Shown: positions 1 to 9,327, counted from the stretch's first letter. The stretch is DNA of 64,000 nucleotides from Verrucomicrobiales bacterium (GCA_002698785.1 PAAG01000059.1:558001-622000), one strand, 5' to 3'. A program made the numbers and translations. The notes: a model not told the origin generated them from the sequence alone.

Positions 1-900
1 TAGAATAAACCGATACCGCCCAGTTGCTGCAGCAGCTGTCACATTACCACCAGCCACACGGTCTCTCAATTTTACGTCTGCTTCTCGCTTGTTATATTTG
101 AGTTTCAGGTAGCAGTAGTCGACCTGAGAACCATCATTCTGGAGAGCAGGATAGAAAACGACACCTCTTCGCTTTGCTTTGAGCGACGCAGTGTCTTTCG
201 GACTCCTTCCTTTTCCATATCGATTCTCCCCCTTGCCGGTTGTTATCCCACTTATCCGGGAAACGACTGCATCAATCCTTGAACCGGGCTCGCTGGAAGT
301 AAGACGTCCTTGTATCTGTAGACCTGCAATGGTGGAAGAAATCACCAGCATTTCACCCGAAGCATCGGCAGCGGCAAAAAACCGGATAAAATCCTCGTCT
401 TCCGTTCCCGGCAAAACCGTTGCAGCGCTCCCTGGATTCGGCAAATCCTTCGTTTGCCCAGCCACAATCACTTCGTCGGACGGCTCGCCCGTTCCGTCGC
501 GATCCGAATAAACCACTACCTCATACACTTGCCCGGGCAGCAGTCCGGTCACGGTGAGAAACAAAAGCGCATCCGTATCTACTCCGGTCCAGGACTCGTC
601 TTGTACTCCGTTCCCATTTATCGCAGTTTCCCGGCTGTCGATCTCCGCTCCCGATAAACTGCCCGAAATAGTCACGCTGGTATCTGCGCCAACACTATCT
701 ACGAGAGCGAGGGGCTCCTCCGAATCGAAATCCATGACTCCATAGCGATTCCACACTCCGCTTCCAAGAAATCCATCCCCGTCTCCACCCTTTCCGGTAG
801 GCGTCGTGTCGGTAAAGTTTACACTTACCAAACCCGCCAAGGCTGGAGAGACCAGTATGCTCGATACGGCGAGCAAGGTAATAGCGAAAGAGCGTTTCAT
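1..900 (-). CDS. Secreted hypothetical protein, C-terminus beyond window edge
   Basis: A frame opens with ATG at 900 (minus strand) and runs without a stop to position 1, giving about 300 residues of a longer protein. It starts with a clear signal peptide (MKRSFAITLLAVSSILVSPA, cleavage near ALA). The mature N-terminus (VNFTDT, then a Gly/Asp-rich stretch and GSGVWNRYG) resembles the beta-sandwich N-termini of exported PVC-group proteins. A central part reads like a secreted all-beta domain (GLLPGQVYEVVVYSDRDG). After residue 215 comes a Lys/Arg-rich linker and another beta-rich segment that is cut off. It lies 75 bp downstream of the beta-lactamase-family gene in the same direction and is probably the tail of that operon. 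I recognise no family; export is well supported, function unknown. Confidence 0.75.
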   Translation of the reverse strand, partial: MKRSFAITLLAVSSILVSPALAGLVSVNFTDTTPTGKGGDGDGFLGSGVWNRYGVMDFDSEEPLALVDSVGADTSVTISGSLSGAEIDSRETAINGNGVQDESWTGVDTDALLFLTVTGLLPGQVYEVVVYSDRDGTGEPSDEVIVAGQTKDLPNPGSAATVLPGTEDEDFIRFFAAADASGEMLVISSTIAGLQIQGRLTSSEPGSRIDAVVSRISGITTGKGENRYGKGRSPKDTASLKAKRRGVVFYPALQNDGSQVDYCYLKLKYNKREADVKLRDRVAGGNVTAAAATGRYRFIL

Positions 901-975
901 CACAGGAGTAGGGAAAGGCTCGGAGGGTATCCCCTTTGCTGCATACCGTCAAGAGACCGTGCAGGTCGATTGTAC

Positions 976-2154
976 CTACTTCTTTGCCCCGGCGTATTTC
1001 TTCATCGCTGCCGTGCGAAATGCATTCTGCGCTTCCTTCCCATTTCCAGGAAACGCTGCATGTTGCACGAGCCAGATCGTGATGATTCCTTTATCAACAT
1101 GAGCGGTCGTATTAGTTCCGTAGGCGCCCGCATGTCCGAACGAGTTCTCTGTCACTTTGAATCCGAGGCCATACTCATTCTTCACTTCGTCGGGCGTCTG
1201 CTTTCGGGTGAGTTCCTCTATCGCATTTTCGGAGAGGTAACGCTTTCCTTTCCATTCGCCCGCATTCAGAAGCATGCGATAAAAGAGCGAAACGTCCTTG
1301 GCTGTTGAGAAAAGCCCTCCTGCCGGCATCGGGAAACGTTTCACCCGATCACTCAGTGGATAATGAAGCTGCACGATCTCCGTCGGCTCTAGCCCTTTCA
1401 TCTCCGGCCCTGCTTTGTACGAAGTTGCGATTCTTTTCACTTGTTCCTCAGTCGGCCAGAATGTCGTATCGACCATTCCGAGAGGACCGAACAATCGCTC
1501 CTGCAAGAAGTCCTCATACGATATTCCGGAAACCACTTCGAGAATTCTTGCCGCCGTATTGATCCCCGCGTTGCTATAGCGATATCCGGTCGAAGGTTCA
1601 TACTCCAAGGGAGTCATAGCATAGCTGCGAACGCGCGCTTCCAACGCATACAAATCCAAGGTCGGCTTTTCCATCGCGGAACTGAAAGGCAAACCACTGG
1701 TGTGAGACAAAACCTCTCGAACGGTAATGGGATGAGACGGCTTTGTCAGGACAGTTTGATCGTCTGTCTTCACAGAAACCAGCATCTGATCGGCAAACTC
1801 CGGAAGGTACTTCTCAACCGAGTCATCAAGACTCACTTTGCCTTCGTCGACTAACATCATGAAGGCAGCAGCTGTGATCGGCTTGGATTGTGAAGCGATC
1901 CAGAACATGGAATCCTCCGTCATCTCTTTTCCGCTCTCGATGTTCGCCCACCCCACCGTCTCTGTTGTGAGAATTTCGTTTTTGTCAGCGACCATCATCA
2001 CGGCTCCAGCAAGCTCAGACCGATCAACGTAAGCTTGGACACTATCGGAAAGCCCAACTCCATCTCTCGCGTGGAGTGAAGTAAGGCATAAGAAAGAGAG
2101 ATACAGGGGGAGCAATCGCATCATAGGTCCGTAGACTGAAGCGCGGAATGCCAT
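976..2154 (-). CDS. Serine hydrolase, beta-lactamase class C / penicillin-binding family
   Basis: This is an exported serine hydrolase of the PF00144 family, which includes AmpC, DD-peptidases and esterases. The catalytic triad of motifs is visible: SQSK at residues 88-91 (SxxK), YSN at 193-195 (YxN) and HAG at 341-343 in place of KTG, as is common for the esterase-like members. An internal start at Met11/Met12 (2124 or 2121) would give a cleaner signal peptide (MMRLLPLYLSFLCLTSLHA), so the first ten residues may not be translated. The upstream sulfatase gene ends one base before the ATG at 2154, indicating co-transcription. In this neighbourhood of sugar-processing enzymes a role as an esterase or peptidase is more likely than antibiotic resistance, but the substrate cannot be read from the sequence. 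Confidence 0.9.
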   Translation of the reverse strand: MAFRASVYGPMMRLLPLYLSFLCLTSLHARDGVGLSDSVQAYVDRSELAGAVMMVADKNEILTTETVGWANIESGKEMTEDSMFWIASQSKPITAAAFMMLVDEGKVSLDDSVEKYLPEFADQMLVSVKTDDQTVLTKPSHPITVREVLSHTSGLPFSSAMEKPTLDLYALEARVRSYAMTPLEYEPSTGYRYSNAGINTAARILEVVSGISYEDFLQERLFGPLGMVDTTFWPTEEQVKRIATSYKAGPEMKGLEPTEIVQLHYPLSDRVKRFPMPAGGLFSTAKDVSLFYRMLLNAGEWKGKRYLSENAIEELTRKQTPDEVKNEYGLGFKVTENSFGHAGAYGTNTTAHVDKGIITIWLVQHAAFPGNGKEAQNAFRTAAMKKYAGAKK

Positions 2155-2155
2155 T

Positions 2156-3571
2156 TCACTTCAAGAGAGAATTGAGCTCATCCCGCAACCGATTCACGGT
2201 ATCTGGATGATCACCCGCGATATTGTTTCTCTCCTTAGGATCAGTTTCCAAGTCGTAGAGTTGGGGGCCGTCTCCCTTCGCTCCGCTACGCCCATCACCT
2301 GGTCCCTCAATGAACTTCCACTTTCCATTCCGTATTGCGTGTAGCCCACCAGACGAACAAAGAGCAATACTTTCCCGCACCGGAGTCTCCTGCTCGCCCT
2401 TGAGAACAGGGAGAAAGTTGAGACTGTCCCGAATCTCGTCCTCCGGAAGATCTAATTCAGAAAGGGATGCCACAGTAGCGAGCATGTCGTTCAAACCAAT
2501 CAAATGATCACTCATTGCCCCTGCTTCAACAACGCCGGGCCACCTTATGAGAAGCGGAGTTCTCACACCTCCTTCTCGAATCGTCCATTTCGTGCCTGCA
2601 TAAGGAGCATTCGGTCGGTGCTTTGCCTCACCCGATTCCGGGAATTGCGATCCGTTGTCGCTCGCAAAGATCACAATGGTATTCTCAGCCTGTCCATTCT
2701 CCTCAAGGGCCGAAAGCAGTTTCCCAATGTAATGATCCAGTTCGTGAACATAATCGCCGTAGTCTCCGGCCTTCGTCTTTCCACGAAACGACTCTTCCAC
2801 CGCTAGAGGAATGTGCGGAACGTAGGGTGCGAAGTAGAGGAAAAACGGAGTATCACTCTCTTTCTGTCGGTTCAGAAAATCTATTGCCTTTTCCGTGTCG
2901 TGCGGGAGCGACTCTTCAAGAGGGATCACCGGATATTCTCCTATCCCCTTCGCCTGCGGAGGCTCATACAGGTCGTGGCCTACCACAGCAGCCAATCGAT
3001 CCCCGTCGTATATCAGTTGCTCACTCGCACAGATAAACCCAAACCACTCATCGAACCCTCGATCCAAAGGTCCACCGGAAATCGGCGCGGACAGATCCAG
3101 GTTCGCGCCTGTCCCGGGTGATTTAAATTTCCCTTTTCCTTTTGGCGGCTTGCCATCTGTAGTCACGTAGTCAGCACCCAGGTGCCACTTCCCGTAACCA
3201 CCCGTATGATAGCCGGCTTCCTGGAGAACGCCGGGGAGCGTGGTTACCCCTTCTTCGATCATCGGTTTATCCCAATTCGCCAGCACTCCTCGCTTTTTCC
3301 AACTGCGCCAGGGATACCGCCCTGTCATAAGCGCATATCGCGTCGGAGAACAAACCGAGATCGGACAGTAGGCATCAGTGAAACGCATTCCTTCTGAGGC
3401 CAGTTCGTCCAAATTTGGCGTCGGCACCTTTGAATCAGATTGATAGCAACCCAAATCACCAATCCCGAGGTCATCAGCCAGAATAAATACTATGTTAGGC
3501 TTCTCACCGCTCAATCCATTCGAGACAAACAGGAAGCAAAGACAGAAGACTATGTTGACGACACGTTTCAT
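2156..3571 (-). CDS. Type I sulfatase (alkaline phosphatase superfamily)
   Basis: An exported type I sulfatase hydrolysing sulfate esters, probably on sulfated polysaccharide fragments. The Met start at 3571 overlaps the preceding stop codon by four bases (ATGA) and gives the signal peptide MKRVVNIVFCLCFLFVSNG; an in-frame upstream start at 3592 would lie inside the previous gene and is less likely. The active-site motif CSPTR is at residues 74-78: Cys74 would be converted to formylglycine. The metal-binding ADD is at 32-34 and a second ligand motif SDNGS occurs in the middle. The length of 471 residues is normal for the family. It sits in an operon with two FAD oxidoreductases. A sulfatase of this type needs an FGE or anSME maturase; no convincing one is in the window. 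Confidence 0.95.
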   Translation of the reverse strand: MKRVVNIVFCLCFLFVSNGLSGEKPNIVFILADDLGIGDLGCYQSDSKVPTPNLDELASEGMRFTDAYCPISVCSPTRYALMTGRYPWRSWKKRGVLANWDKPMIEEGVTTLPGVLQEAGYHTGGYGKWHLGADYVTTDGKPPKGKGKFKSPGTGANLDLSAPISGGPLDRGFDEWFGFICASEQLIYDGDRLAAVVGHDLYEPPQAKGIGEYPVIPLEESLPHDTEKAIDFLNRQKESDTPFFLYFAPYVPHIPLAVEESFRGKTKAGDYGDYVHELDHYIGKLLSALEENGQAENTIVIFASDNGSQFPESGEAKHRPNAPYAGTKWTIREGGVRTPLLIRWPGVVEAGAMSDHLIGLNDMLATVASLSELDLPEDEIRDSLNFLPVLKGEQETPVRESIALCSSGGLHAIRNGKWKFIEGPGDGRSGAKGDGPQLYDLETDPKERNNIAGDHPDTVNRLRDELNSLLK

Positions 3572-5460
3572 TTTTTCAATTGAGCCAGCCAATCCGAATT
3601 CTTCTTTTTGTAGGTCTGAAAGGAACTGTATTCTTTCTCATTCAATACGCCGTCACCATTCTCATCGATCTTTTTGAAAAGCCATTCCCATCCCTGTTTT
3701 CCAGCATCCCACTCCTCTTTGCTCACGGAGCCATTTTTATCCATGTCGCACTCGGAAAGAAGCCTGCCAAAATTGAGGCCGCTTTTTGCAGATGATTCAT
3801 CGACCTCAGGATCCCAGTTTAACTTTTGTCCCACCGACTGCAAAGAGGTCAGGTAATCGTCCATTTTGATATCCTGGACGGCACACTCTTCGGAAATGGC
3901 ATGGCTGGCGGCGATCCCAGCGGACTCTCCACAAATCATGAAAACCGGCTCCATCCTCGCCGAGGCATAACCTAGGTGGGATGCCGAAAAACACACTGGA
4001 ACGATCAGGTTCGTGCACTCTTCTTTTTTCGGAGTGATCGCACGATAGGGAATGGGATATGGCACATTGGTCGGCCCCTTTCCTCCGCCGATGAACATCT
4101 TGCCCTCGATTCCAACATATATCTGACCGTCTTTCTTGATCCAAATCCGGCGCGCTGGATAGGTATCGATGCCGTACTGTGCCAGTCCGACTGGGTCATC
4201 AATTTCTGTCCGATTATACACATCGTGCGCTGTGATGGTGTATCGCCCCTCAAGACGGCGAGAAACGCGAATGTATAACTGATTTGGCCATCCACCGGTG
4301 TCTGGATGAACTCGCCCGTCGAGGCCAATTTGCTCTACTTCTTTGCGATACCATTCAGGCACTCGCGAGTCATTGCTCATGAAAGAATGCAATCCACGCA
4401 GGTAATCTTGATGCTCCTTCCAGACCTCTGCTTTTTCCTCATAATCCCCAGCCGCGTATTTCTGGCTGATCCCAAGTGGCGACATGGAAAAAAGCGTGTC
4501 CCTCTGGTAGTTCCATTCTCCGGAGTTTTTCCATCCAGGGAAAATGCCCACCAGGTTCTTGCGAAGTTCGTCTTTATTCTCAATCGAAGAAGTGAGATGT
4601 TCTACGTAGCGCCCCACAAGTTCGAACTCTGCGGGATCATACTCATTTGGCGGCGTCAACGGCACACGATATTCAGGATCTTTCGTCGTGTAGTATCGGT
4701 AGTTGTAGGCTTGTGTGTATCCGTCAGCGGCGCCGATCGGCTTGCCGTGATCATTTTCAACCCAGTCAAGCAAACCACTCTCGGGATTTCCCGGTTCAAC
4801 AAAAGGATCAATTGGCGCCAACTCCATGGGTTCGCGTACCCCTGCCAGTTCCTCACCGTATTCTGATTCCGCTTCGCGACCAACTCGGAAGGAGACGCCA
4901 GCTTTCGCCATCAGATCACCTTCGTAGCTGGCATCGATAAAAACTCGGGCTGAAACCACCAAATCTCCGACTTCCGTGGGTGCTGCAGGAGGACATCCCA
5001 GTTCATCAAAGGGGGCCAAGTCAAAGGTGGCTGCCTGAATCTTTCCATCCGATTTTTCTGTTTCAGATACCCGGTGCTCGAACACAACTTCAATCCCGTG
5101 TTCATCCAGAAGTTTCTGGAAGTCCTCGCGAATCGTCAGTGGATTCAGGGCTCTCGAATCAGAATTACTCAGGAGTTTCCCATCACCTCCCAGAGTGGCG
5201 ATCAACTTCCGAGTCATCCCACCGGTGGATGCATAATTGGGGCAATCCTGCAGCGGCTTCAACCCAGCACCTAACATTCCTCCTACCCATCGACTGGGTT
5301 CCACAATAACAACAGATCTTCCTTTTTTCTTCGCGGCTATGGCAGCGAGAATTCCGGAAGGCGTCGCGCAATACACACAAACGTCTTTTTTGATTTCCTC
5401 AGCTCTCGCACCGAGAAACGACAGTGCTACGAAAGCAACGGTAACAATACATTTTTTCAT
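3568..5460 (-). CDS. Secreted FAD-dependent oxidoreductase with two C-terminal EF-hands
   Basis: A 630-residue exported flavoprotein of the PF12831 type. It has a signal peptide (MKKCIVTVAFVALSFLGARA) followed by a dinucleotide-binding segment (VYCATPSGILAAIAA) in which the first Gly of the usual VYGGTPAG is Cys. The remainder follows the family pattern, including RRLEGRYTIT and an IPYR motif near residue 470. The C-terminus adds two complete 12-residue EF-hand loops, starting DMDKNGSVSKEE at 572 and DENGDGVLNEKE at 599, so calcium binding is likely. It overlaps by four bases both the FAD oxidoreductase upstream and the sulfatase downstream. The family is usually annotated as xanthan-lyase-associated or sugar-oxidising; the real substrate is unknown. 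Confidence 0.92.
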   Translation of the reverse strand: MKKCIVTVAFVALSFLGARAEEIKKDVCVYCATPSGILAAIAAKKKGRSVVIVEPSRWVGGMLGAGLKPLQDCPNYASTGGMTRKLIATLGGDGKLLSNSDSRALNPLTIREDFQKLLDEHGIEVVFEHRVSETEKSDGKIQAATFDLAPFDELGCPPAAPTEVGDLVVSARVFIDASYEGDLMAKAGVSFRVGREAESEYGEELAGVREPMELAPIDPFVEPGNPESGLLDWVENDHGKPIGAADGYTQAYNYRYYTTKDPEYRVPLTPPNEYDPAEFELVGRYVEHLTSSIENKDELRKNLVGIFPGWKNSGEWNYQRDTLFSMSPLGISQKYAAGDYEEKAEVWKEHQDYLRGLHSFMSNDSRVPEWYRKEVEQIGLDGRVHPDTGGWPNQLYIRVSRRLEGRYTITAHDVYNRTEIDDPVGLAQYGIDTYPARRIWIKKDGQIYVGIEGKMFIGGGKGPTNVPYPIPYRAITPKKEECTNLIVPVCFSASHLGYASARMEPVFMICGESAGIAASHAISEECAVQDIKMDDYLTSLQSVGQKLNWDPEVDESSAKSGLNFGRLLSECDMDKNGSVSKEEWDAGKQGWEWLFKKIDENGDGVLNEKEYSSFQTYKKKNSDWLAQLKK

Positions 5461-7040
5461 GAATAAGGGTCTACCTGGATATTAAGTTTTTTGGGAAGTG
5501 GATCAGGATCGAGATTGGCCACATCGGTCGATGACTCTTTGGCAACCGCCGCTGCGAGCCCGGCAATCTGCCCTGTTGTCATCCAGAGGGGCTCCATTCG
5601 CAAAACCGACATGGCAATGTGGGTGCTTGATAGAGCGACTGGAACAAGAAGATTATTTATCGTTTTCGGCAACATCGCGCCGTAGGGAACCTGTCCAGGT
5701 TGAGCTGGTCCGTTGGCTTTCTTGGGATACCACAACACTCCCTCCATCCAGCCATCAACGGCATATCGCCTGTCATGGCATGGATGCACATCGAAGGAAT
5801 GCTCCCCGATTGCGATTGAGTGCTCGACTTTGGGTGTGCGTCCAGTCTTCTCATCGATGATGAAGTTATGCTGAGTTACCATCGACCGTCCTTCGATACG
5901 CCGCCCCTGCCTGACGTAGATCTGCCAGGGCCAGTGACCGTTATCCGGAAACTCGTCTTTGTGCAGACCAGCAGTCTTCCAAAGTGCTCGGACTTTCTCT
6001 GGAACACGAGGTTCATTCTGCAGAAACCAGACATAACTCGCCGCGTGGTCGAGATGAAACTTCTCCAATCGCTCCCGATGGAAACGATCTGCTTCAGGCC
6101 ACGCCCAACTGACTCCTGGGCAATTCAAACTGGTCTGCCGATCGATGGAACCATTCAGTTGGTATTTCCGGCGAACGAGCTTCGATCCCAGCGACCGACT
6201 CTTCACTCGGCCTGACTCAAAATCCTGCAGCATCGGCAACAAGTCCTGAAGATGTTGCTCGTAGTTTTCCGGTTTCTCAAAAGGGATTCGTTTCTCCGGA
6301 TCATCGGTAAAAATGCATCGGGCGCAGAAGGCCTGAATCGCGGGAGACGGTTCTCCGGTGTCTGGAGTCACAATCTGCACTCCCTTCTTCCAATCCATGT
6401 AATGAATCCCTGCGAGAGACTCTCCGAATTCTTCTTTACCTTCTCTACTGACGCGATACGGAACATTAGCCGCGGCAGCTAGATCCCCCTCGTAGGTTCC
6501 ATCGATAAAAGTGGTCGCACGAAATGTTTCTTCTTTTCCATCGGAAAGCTCCACGGTAACAGAAGCAATCCTGCTTTCCCGAGTCACTGCAGAAATCAGA
6601 TGCGCTCCTCGTAGAAATGTGAGCCGCTCGGCTTCTACCTCCAGCATTCGATCAAAAACTTTCTCTGCAACAGACGGTTCATAGAACCACCCCTCCCGCG
6701 TGAGCGGCCAGTCTGGTGAATTCTCGCCCAGTTCCCTGACATACTCCTCACGAACACCCTTGATGAATTCCAGAACAAGCCCACCAAACAAATGCTGCCT
6801 CACTGCATCCGTCGTGCAGAGCCCACTGGCAGTCATCCCACCCGCGTGCATCTTCGGGCAGGCCAAGACGACTTTGCATCCCTGCCGTGCCGCCTCAATC
6901 GCGGCAGCCAGACCACCCGGTGTCGATCCGTAGACAAAAACATCACAATCCTGTGTCGCACCTTTCTCCTGTGCCTGAACCATTTGCGATGCCGCCCACA
7001 CGCCAGCGGTCGCCTGCATGAAGCGCCTTCTATCCATCAT
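5457..7040 (-). CDS. FAD-dependent oxidoreductase (PF12831 family), Tat-like leader
   Basis: A 527-residue flavoprotein homologous in architecture to its neighbour at 3568-5460 but without EF-hands. The N-terminus MMDRRRFMQATAGVWAASQM has the basic cluster and hydrophobic stretch of a Tat leader, consistent with export of a folded, FAD-loaded protein. The FAD-binding motif is VYGSTPGGLAAAIEAARQG (around residues 36-54), followed by GGMTASGL and FIDGTYEGDLAAAA. The shared IPFEKPENY, RRIEGRSMV and VPYGAMLPK segments mark the PF12831 family. Its stop codon overlaps the start of the next oxidoreductase by four bases, and 74 bp separate it from the PIG-L-like gene upstream. The substrate is unknown; sugar or polyol oxidation is an inference from context. 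Confidence 0.92.
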   Translation of the reverse strand: MMDRRRFMQATAGVWAASQMVQAQEKGATQDCDVFVYGSTPGGLAAAIEAARQGCKVVLACPKMHAGGMTASGLCTTDAVRQHLFGGLVLEFIKGVREEYVRELGENSPDWPLTREGWFYEPSVAEKVFDRMLEVEAERLTFLRGAHLISAVTRESRIASVTVELSDGKEETFRATTFIDGTYEGDLAAAANVPYRVSREGKEEFGESLAGIHYMDWKKGVQIVTPDTGEPSPAIQAFCARCIFTDDPEKRIPFEKPENYEQHLQDLLPMLQDFESGRVKSRSLGSKLVRRKYQLNGSIDRQTSLNCPGVSWAWPEADRFHRERLEKFHLDHAASYVWFLQNEPRVPEKVRALWKTAGLHKDEFPDNGHWPWQIYVRQGRRIEGRSMVTQHNFIIDEKTGRTPKVEHSIAIGEHSFDVHPCHDRRYAVDGWMEGVLWYPKKANGPAQPGQVPYGAMLPKTINNLLVPVALSSTHIAMSVLRMEPLWMTTGQIAGLAAAVAKESSTDVANLDPDPLPKKLNIQVDPYS

Positions 7041-7114
7041 CCCCCGAGGCTAGCGAAGCGCGGGCAAATGGTAAACCCAGCAATTTTCACGGAATTCCGT
7101 GTGTCTAAAAACTT

Positions 7115-7903
7115 CTATTCCCCCATTGAAGCCAACCCATTCACAATTGGAACGAAGTGCTCTCGAAAAGTAATCACTTCCGTGTATTTCCCTGCAGCGA
7201 CCTGCTTGGCACCCCTTTCGTCGTAGAACAGACGAAGCCCTCTGGGCGGGACGGTGTAATCGCGATCACTCGGGATGGCTCTGTACCATTCCCTGGAAAT
7301 ATCGACAAAAGCTGGAGCCACCTCTTTAACAAAAGGGTCTCTCTCCCTCGCGAGATCACCAATTTTGCTCTTCCTTTTCGCCTCTTCATCCGTGAGAACG
7401 AAGGGAGTTCCCGATCCATCAGTGAACTCTCCATACTTCACAGGCTCATCACTTCCTACGCCCTGACTGGATAAAGGAAACTCAAAATTCTCGATCTGAC
7501 AGCCATCTTTCACTCTTCGTCGAACAGCTGCATCGAGCATCAAGCGCCCAAGGTCATGGTGAAAGTTATACACCTCAAACGCATCGCCATACACTTGATC
7601 GGGCCTCACCTCTTTCAACCAGCCTTCGATCTTACCTGCCCACTCCAGGTGATGCGAAAAGTTACCAGACAGTGCATTCTGGTAGGACTCTTCTTCGTCG
7701 AATCCACAAAAGGTAATCTTGTCATCGAGATGCAATGTTGAACCGATCTCTCGAATCAAATCTGTCTGCACCGCCCCGGCGCCAGCATCAATTTTTGTCA
7801 ATACTAGGATATGCGGACGCCAGCGGATCAGCATACCCAAAACCGTCAGCAAATGTGCTGGATGCCCCACCACAAATCCTTTCCTCGACGAATGAACACT
7901 CAT
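7115..7903 (-). CDS. PIG-L/LmbE-like protein with degenerate metal site (tentative)
   Basis: A 262-residue protein that I place tentatively in the PIG-L (LmbE) N-acetylglucosamine deacetylase fold. The N-terminus aligns by eye with that family: FVVGHPAH takes the place of the AHPDDE zinc motif, ILVLT follows at the usual spacing, FCGFDEE matches the region after the R-x-E-A helix, and YNFHHDLGRLML resembles the second zinc-binding HPDH. The first motif lacks both Asp residues, so zinc chemistry may be lost or altered. There is no signal peptide. The gene overlaps the GT4 glycosyltransferase by four bases (ATGA), which suggests a shared role in making a glycan or glycoconjugate. If the assignment is wrong it is a protein of unknown function. 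Confidence 0.5.
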   Translation of the reverse strand: MSVHSSRKGFVVGHPAHLLTVLGMLIRWRPHILVLTKIDAGAGAVQTDLIREIGSTLHLDDKITFCGFDEEESYQNALSGNFSHHLEWAGKIEGWLKEVRPDQVYGDAFEVYNFHHDLGRLMLDAAVRRRVKDGCQIENFEFPLSSQGVGSDEPVKYGEFTDGSGTPFVLTDEEAKRKSKIGDLARERDPFVKEVAPAFVDISREWYRAIPSDRDYTVPPRGLRLFYDERGAKQVAAGKYTEVITFREHFVPIVNGLASMGE

Positions 7904-9159
7904 TTTGCCACTCCGCTTCCATTCCCCAGATCCTCGAGGATCTTTCTCGCCTTGTTGAGCTCTCTCTCCATTTGCTCGTACTCACGCCCGAGTTCAGCCC
8001 AGCCTTTGTGAGCCGCTTCCGCTGATTCTTTCCATTTATTCACTTCTTCGTCCAATTCGCTACCGAGTTTGGCCCAACCTTCGTGAGCAGCCTCCGAGGA
8101 CGCCTTCCACTGGGCCACCTCTTCCTCCAGGCGACTGGCACGTGAAAGCCAAGAATATCGGAATTGATTGGTGAGATACTTCGATACCTCTAACATTTCC
8201 TCTTCTGAACTGGGAACGGGATCAGCTTCCGCCATTCTGATCACATCATGATAGACTCGAGACAGATCGTTCACCATTGCGGGAAGTGAGGCCTCTTCAC
8301 GAGTACATTGACTGACTCTCGCGGCGTCGACTGGATCATACTTCTCGACCTCAGCAACAAGAGCTTCGACCGAAAGAGGGTCCGGACAGGCTTCAAAGCC
8401 AAAGTTCAAAGGACGCAACCTATTCCAATTCTCCGTTGTAACCATGGGCCCAGCTTGGGCCGGATCTGTGAGCACGACCGCACAGCCTGTAGCCATCGCC
8501 TCCAGAGCACATCGCGCCTTTCCAAAGACAATATCATACTCACGTAACACCTCCTCTGGATTGATTCGATTCCCCGCAGCATTCCCTCCGACATCCAGTC
8601 GAATCCCGAAATGCTCGCATGTTTCCCGCACAACCGGCAAATACGTCTCCTCTGAAGCATAATGGCTGAGTAATAGTGCACGCGCAGGCTTCTCGGGAAG
8701 TGATCTACGAACAGGAAATTTCCGAACATCGACCGAGTTGTGGATCATTTCGATCCGATCCTCTCCGACACCATCTGCGACCAATCTTTTCCGACACGCT
8801 TCATCCACAGCGACGTATCGCTTGATTCGAGCCATCAAGGGAGCCTTGTCATGCCAGGAACTACGGTCATGGCACACGTAGATGGCAGGCACCTCAGGAA
8901 ACCGTAAAATAGCGCTCACAGTCTCCACGTGATGATGCCCATGAATGATGTCTGGCTGGAACGGGACATCCGCCAGATCGCTCACGACACAAATACCCTC
9001 TGACTGCATTTTCTCGGCGTAGTCACCCAGGATGGGCGAATAAAGGGCGACCTCATGCCCCTCGGCCATCAACTCAACTGCGACGTCCCGGGCATATTTT
9101 TCCGTCCCACTCTGGGCGGACAGGCACAGGTTCGTAATGAGAATGCGAATGGGAGGCAT
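7900..9159 (-). CDS. Glycosyltransferase family 4 with C-terminal tandem-repeat coiled coil
   Basis: A cytoplasmic GT-B fold glycosyltransferase of the GT4 type. The N-terminal Rossmann half begins IRILITNLCLSAQSGTEKYA, with IIHGHHH near residue 75; the sugar-nucleotide half contains GKARCALEAMATGCAVVL, the usual acidic GT4 signature region. After residue 340 the protein leaves the GT fold and carries two copies of a 25-residue repeat (346-370 and 371-395) built on the pattern EEVxxWKxSxEAAHxGWAxL, followed by a charged helical end. This should form a coiled coil, perhaps for oligomerisation or docking of a partner. It is the first gene of the minus-strand series and overlaps the PIG-L-like gene. 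Donor and acceptor are unknown. Confidence 0.88.
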   Translation of the reverse strand: MPPIRILITNLCLSAQSGTEKYARDVAVELMAEGHEVALYSPILGDYAEKMQSEGICVVSDLADVPFQPDIIHGHHHVETVSAILRFPEVPAIYVCHDRSSWHDKAPLMARIKRYVAVDEACRKRLVADGVGEDRIEMIHNSVDVRKFPVRRSLPEKPARALLLSHYASEETYLPVVRETCEHFGIRLDVGGNAAGNRINPEEVLREYDIVFGKARCALEAMATGCAVVLTDPAQAGPMVTTENWNRLRPLNFGFEACPDPLSVEALVAEVEKYDPVDAARVSQCTREEASLPAMVNDLSRVYHDVIRMAEADPVPSSEEEMLEVSKYLTNQFRYSWLSRASRLEEEVAQWKASSEAAHEGWAKLGSELDEEVNKWKESAEAAHKGWAELGREYEQMERELNKARKILEDLGNGSGVAK

Positions 9160-9202
9160 TAAAAACGGGGAAGTATCAAGAAGGGATTGATGCCCTCTTC
9201 AG

Positions 9203-9234
9203 TTGAAATGATGATCGATAAGCGGTGATTTCAA
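9203..9234. repeat. Inverted repeat in divergent intergenic region
   Basis: Seven-base arms TTGAAAT (9203-9209) and ATTTCAA (9228-9234) are separated by 18 bases in the 168-bp gap between the divergently transcribed GT4 and SGNH genes. The position suits an operator or a leader hairpin for either gene; nothing else supports a specific regulator. Confidence 0.3.
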
Positions 9235-9327
9235 TTCTGACAAGGAGATTGGATTCCTAATGCCTCAGACGGATTTCCGTTCAAACGAATGCTTTCCCTT
9301 TTTCCCTTACCATGAAATTCTCGCATC

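Noticed and set aside
976-2154. Antibiotic-resistance beta-lactamase
   Set aside because: HAG replaces KTG and the gene sits in a sugar-degradation operon; the family also contains esterases and peptidases.
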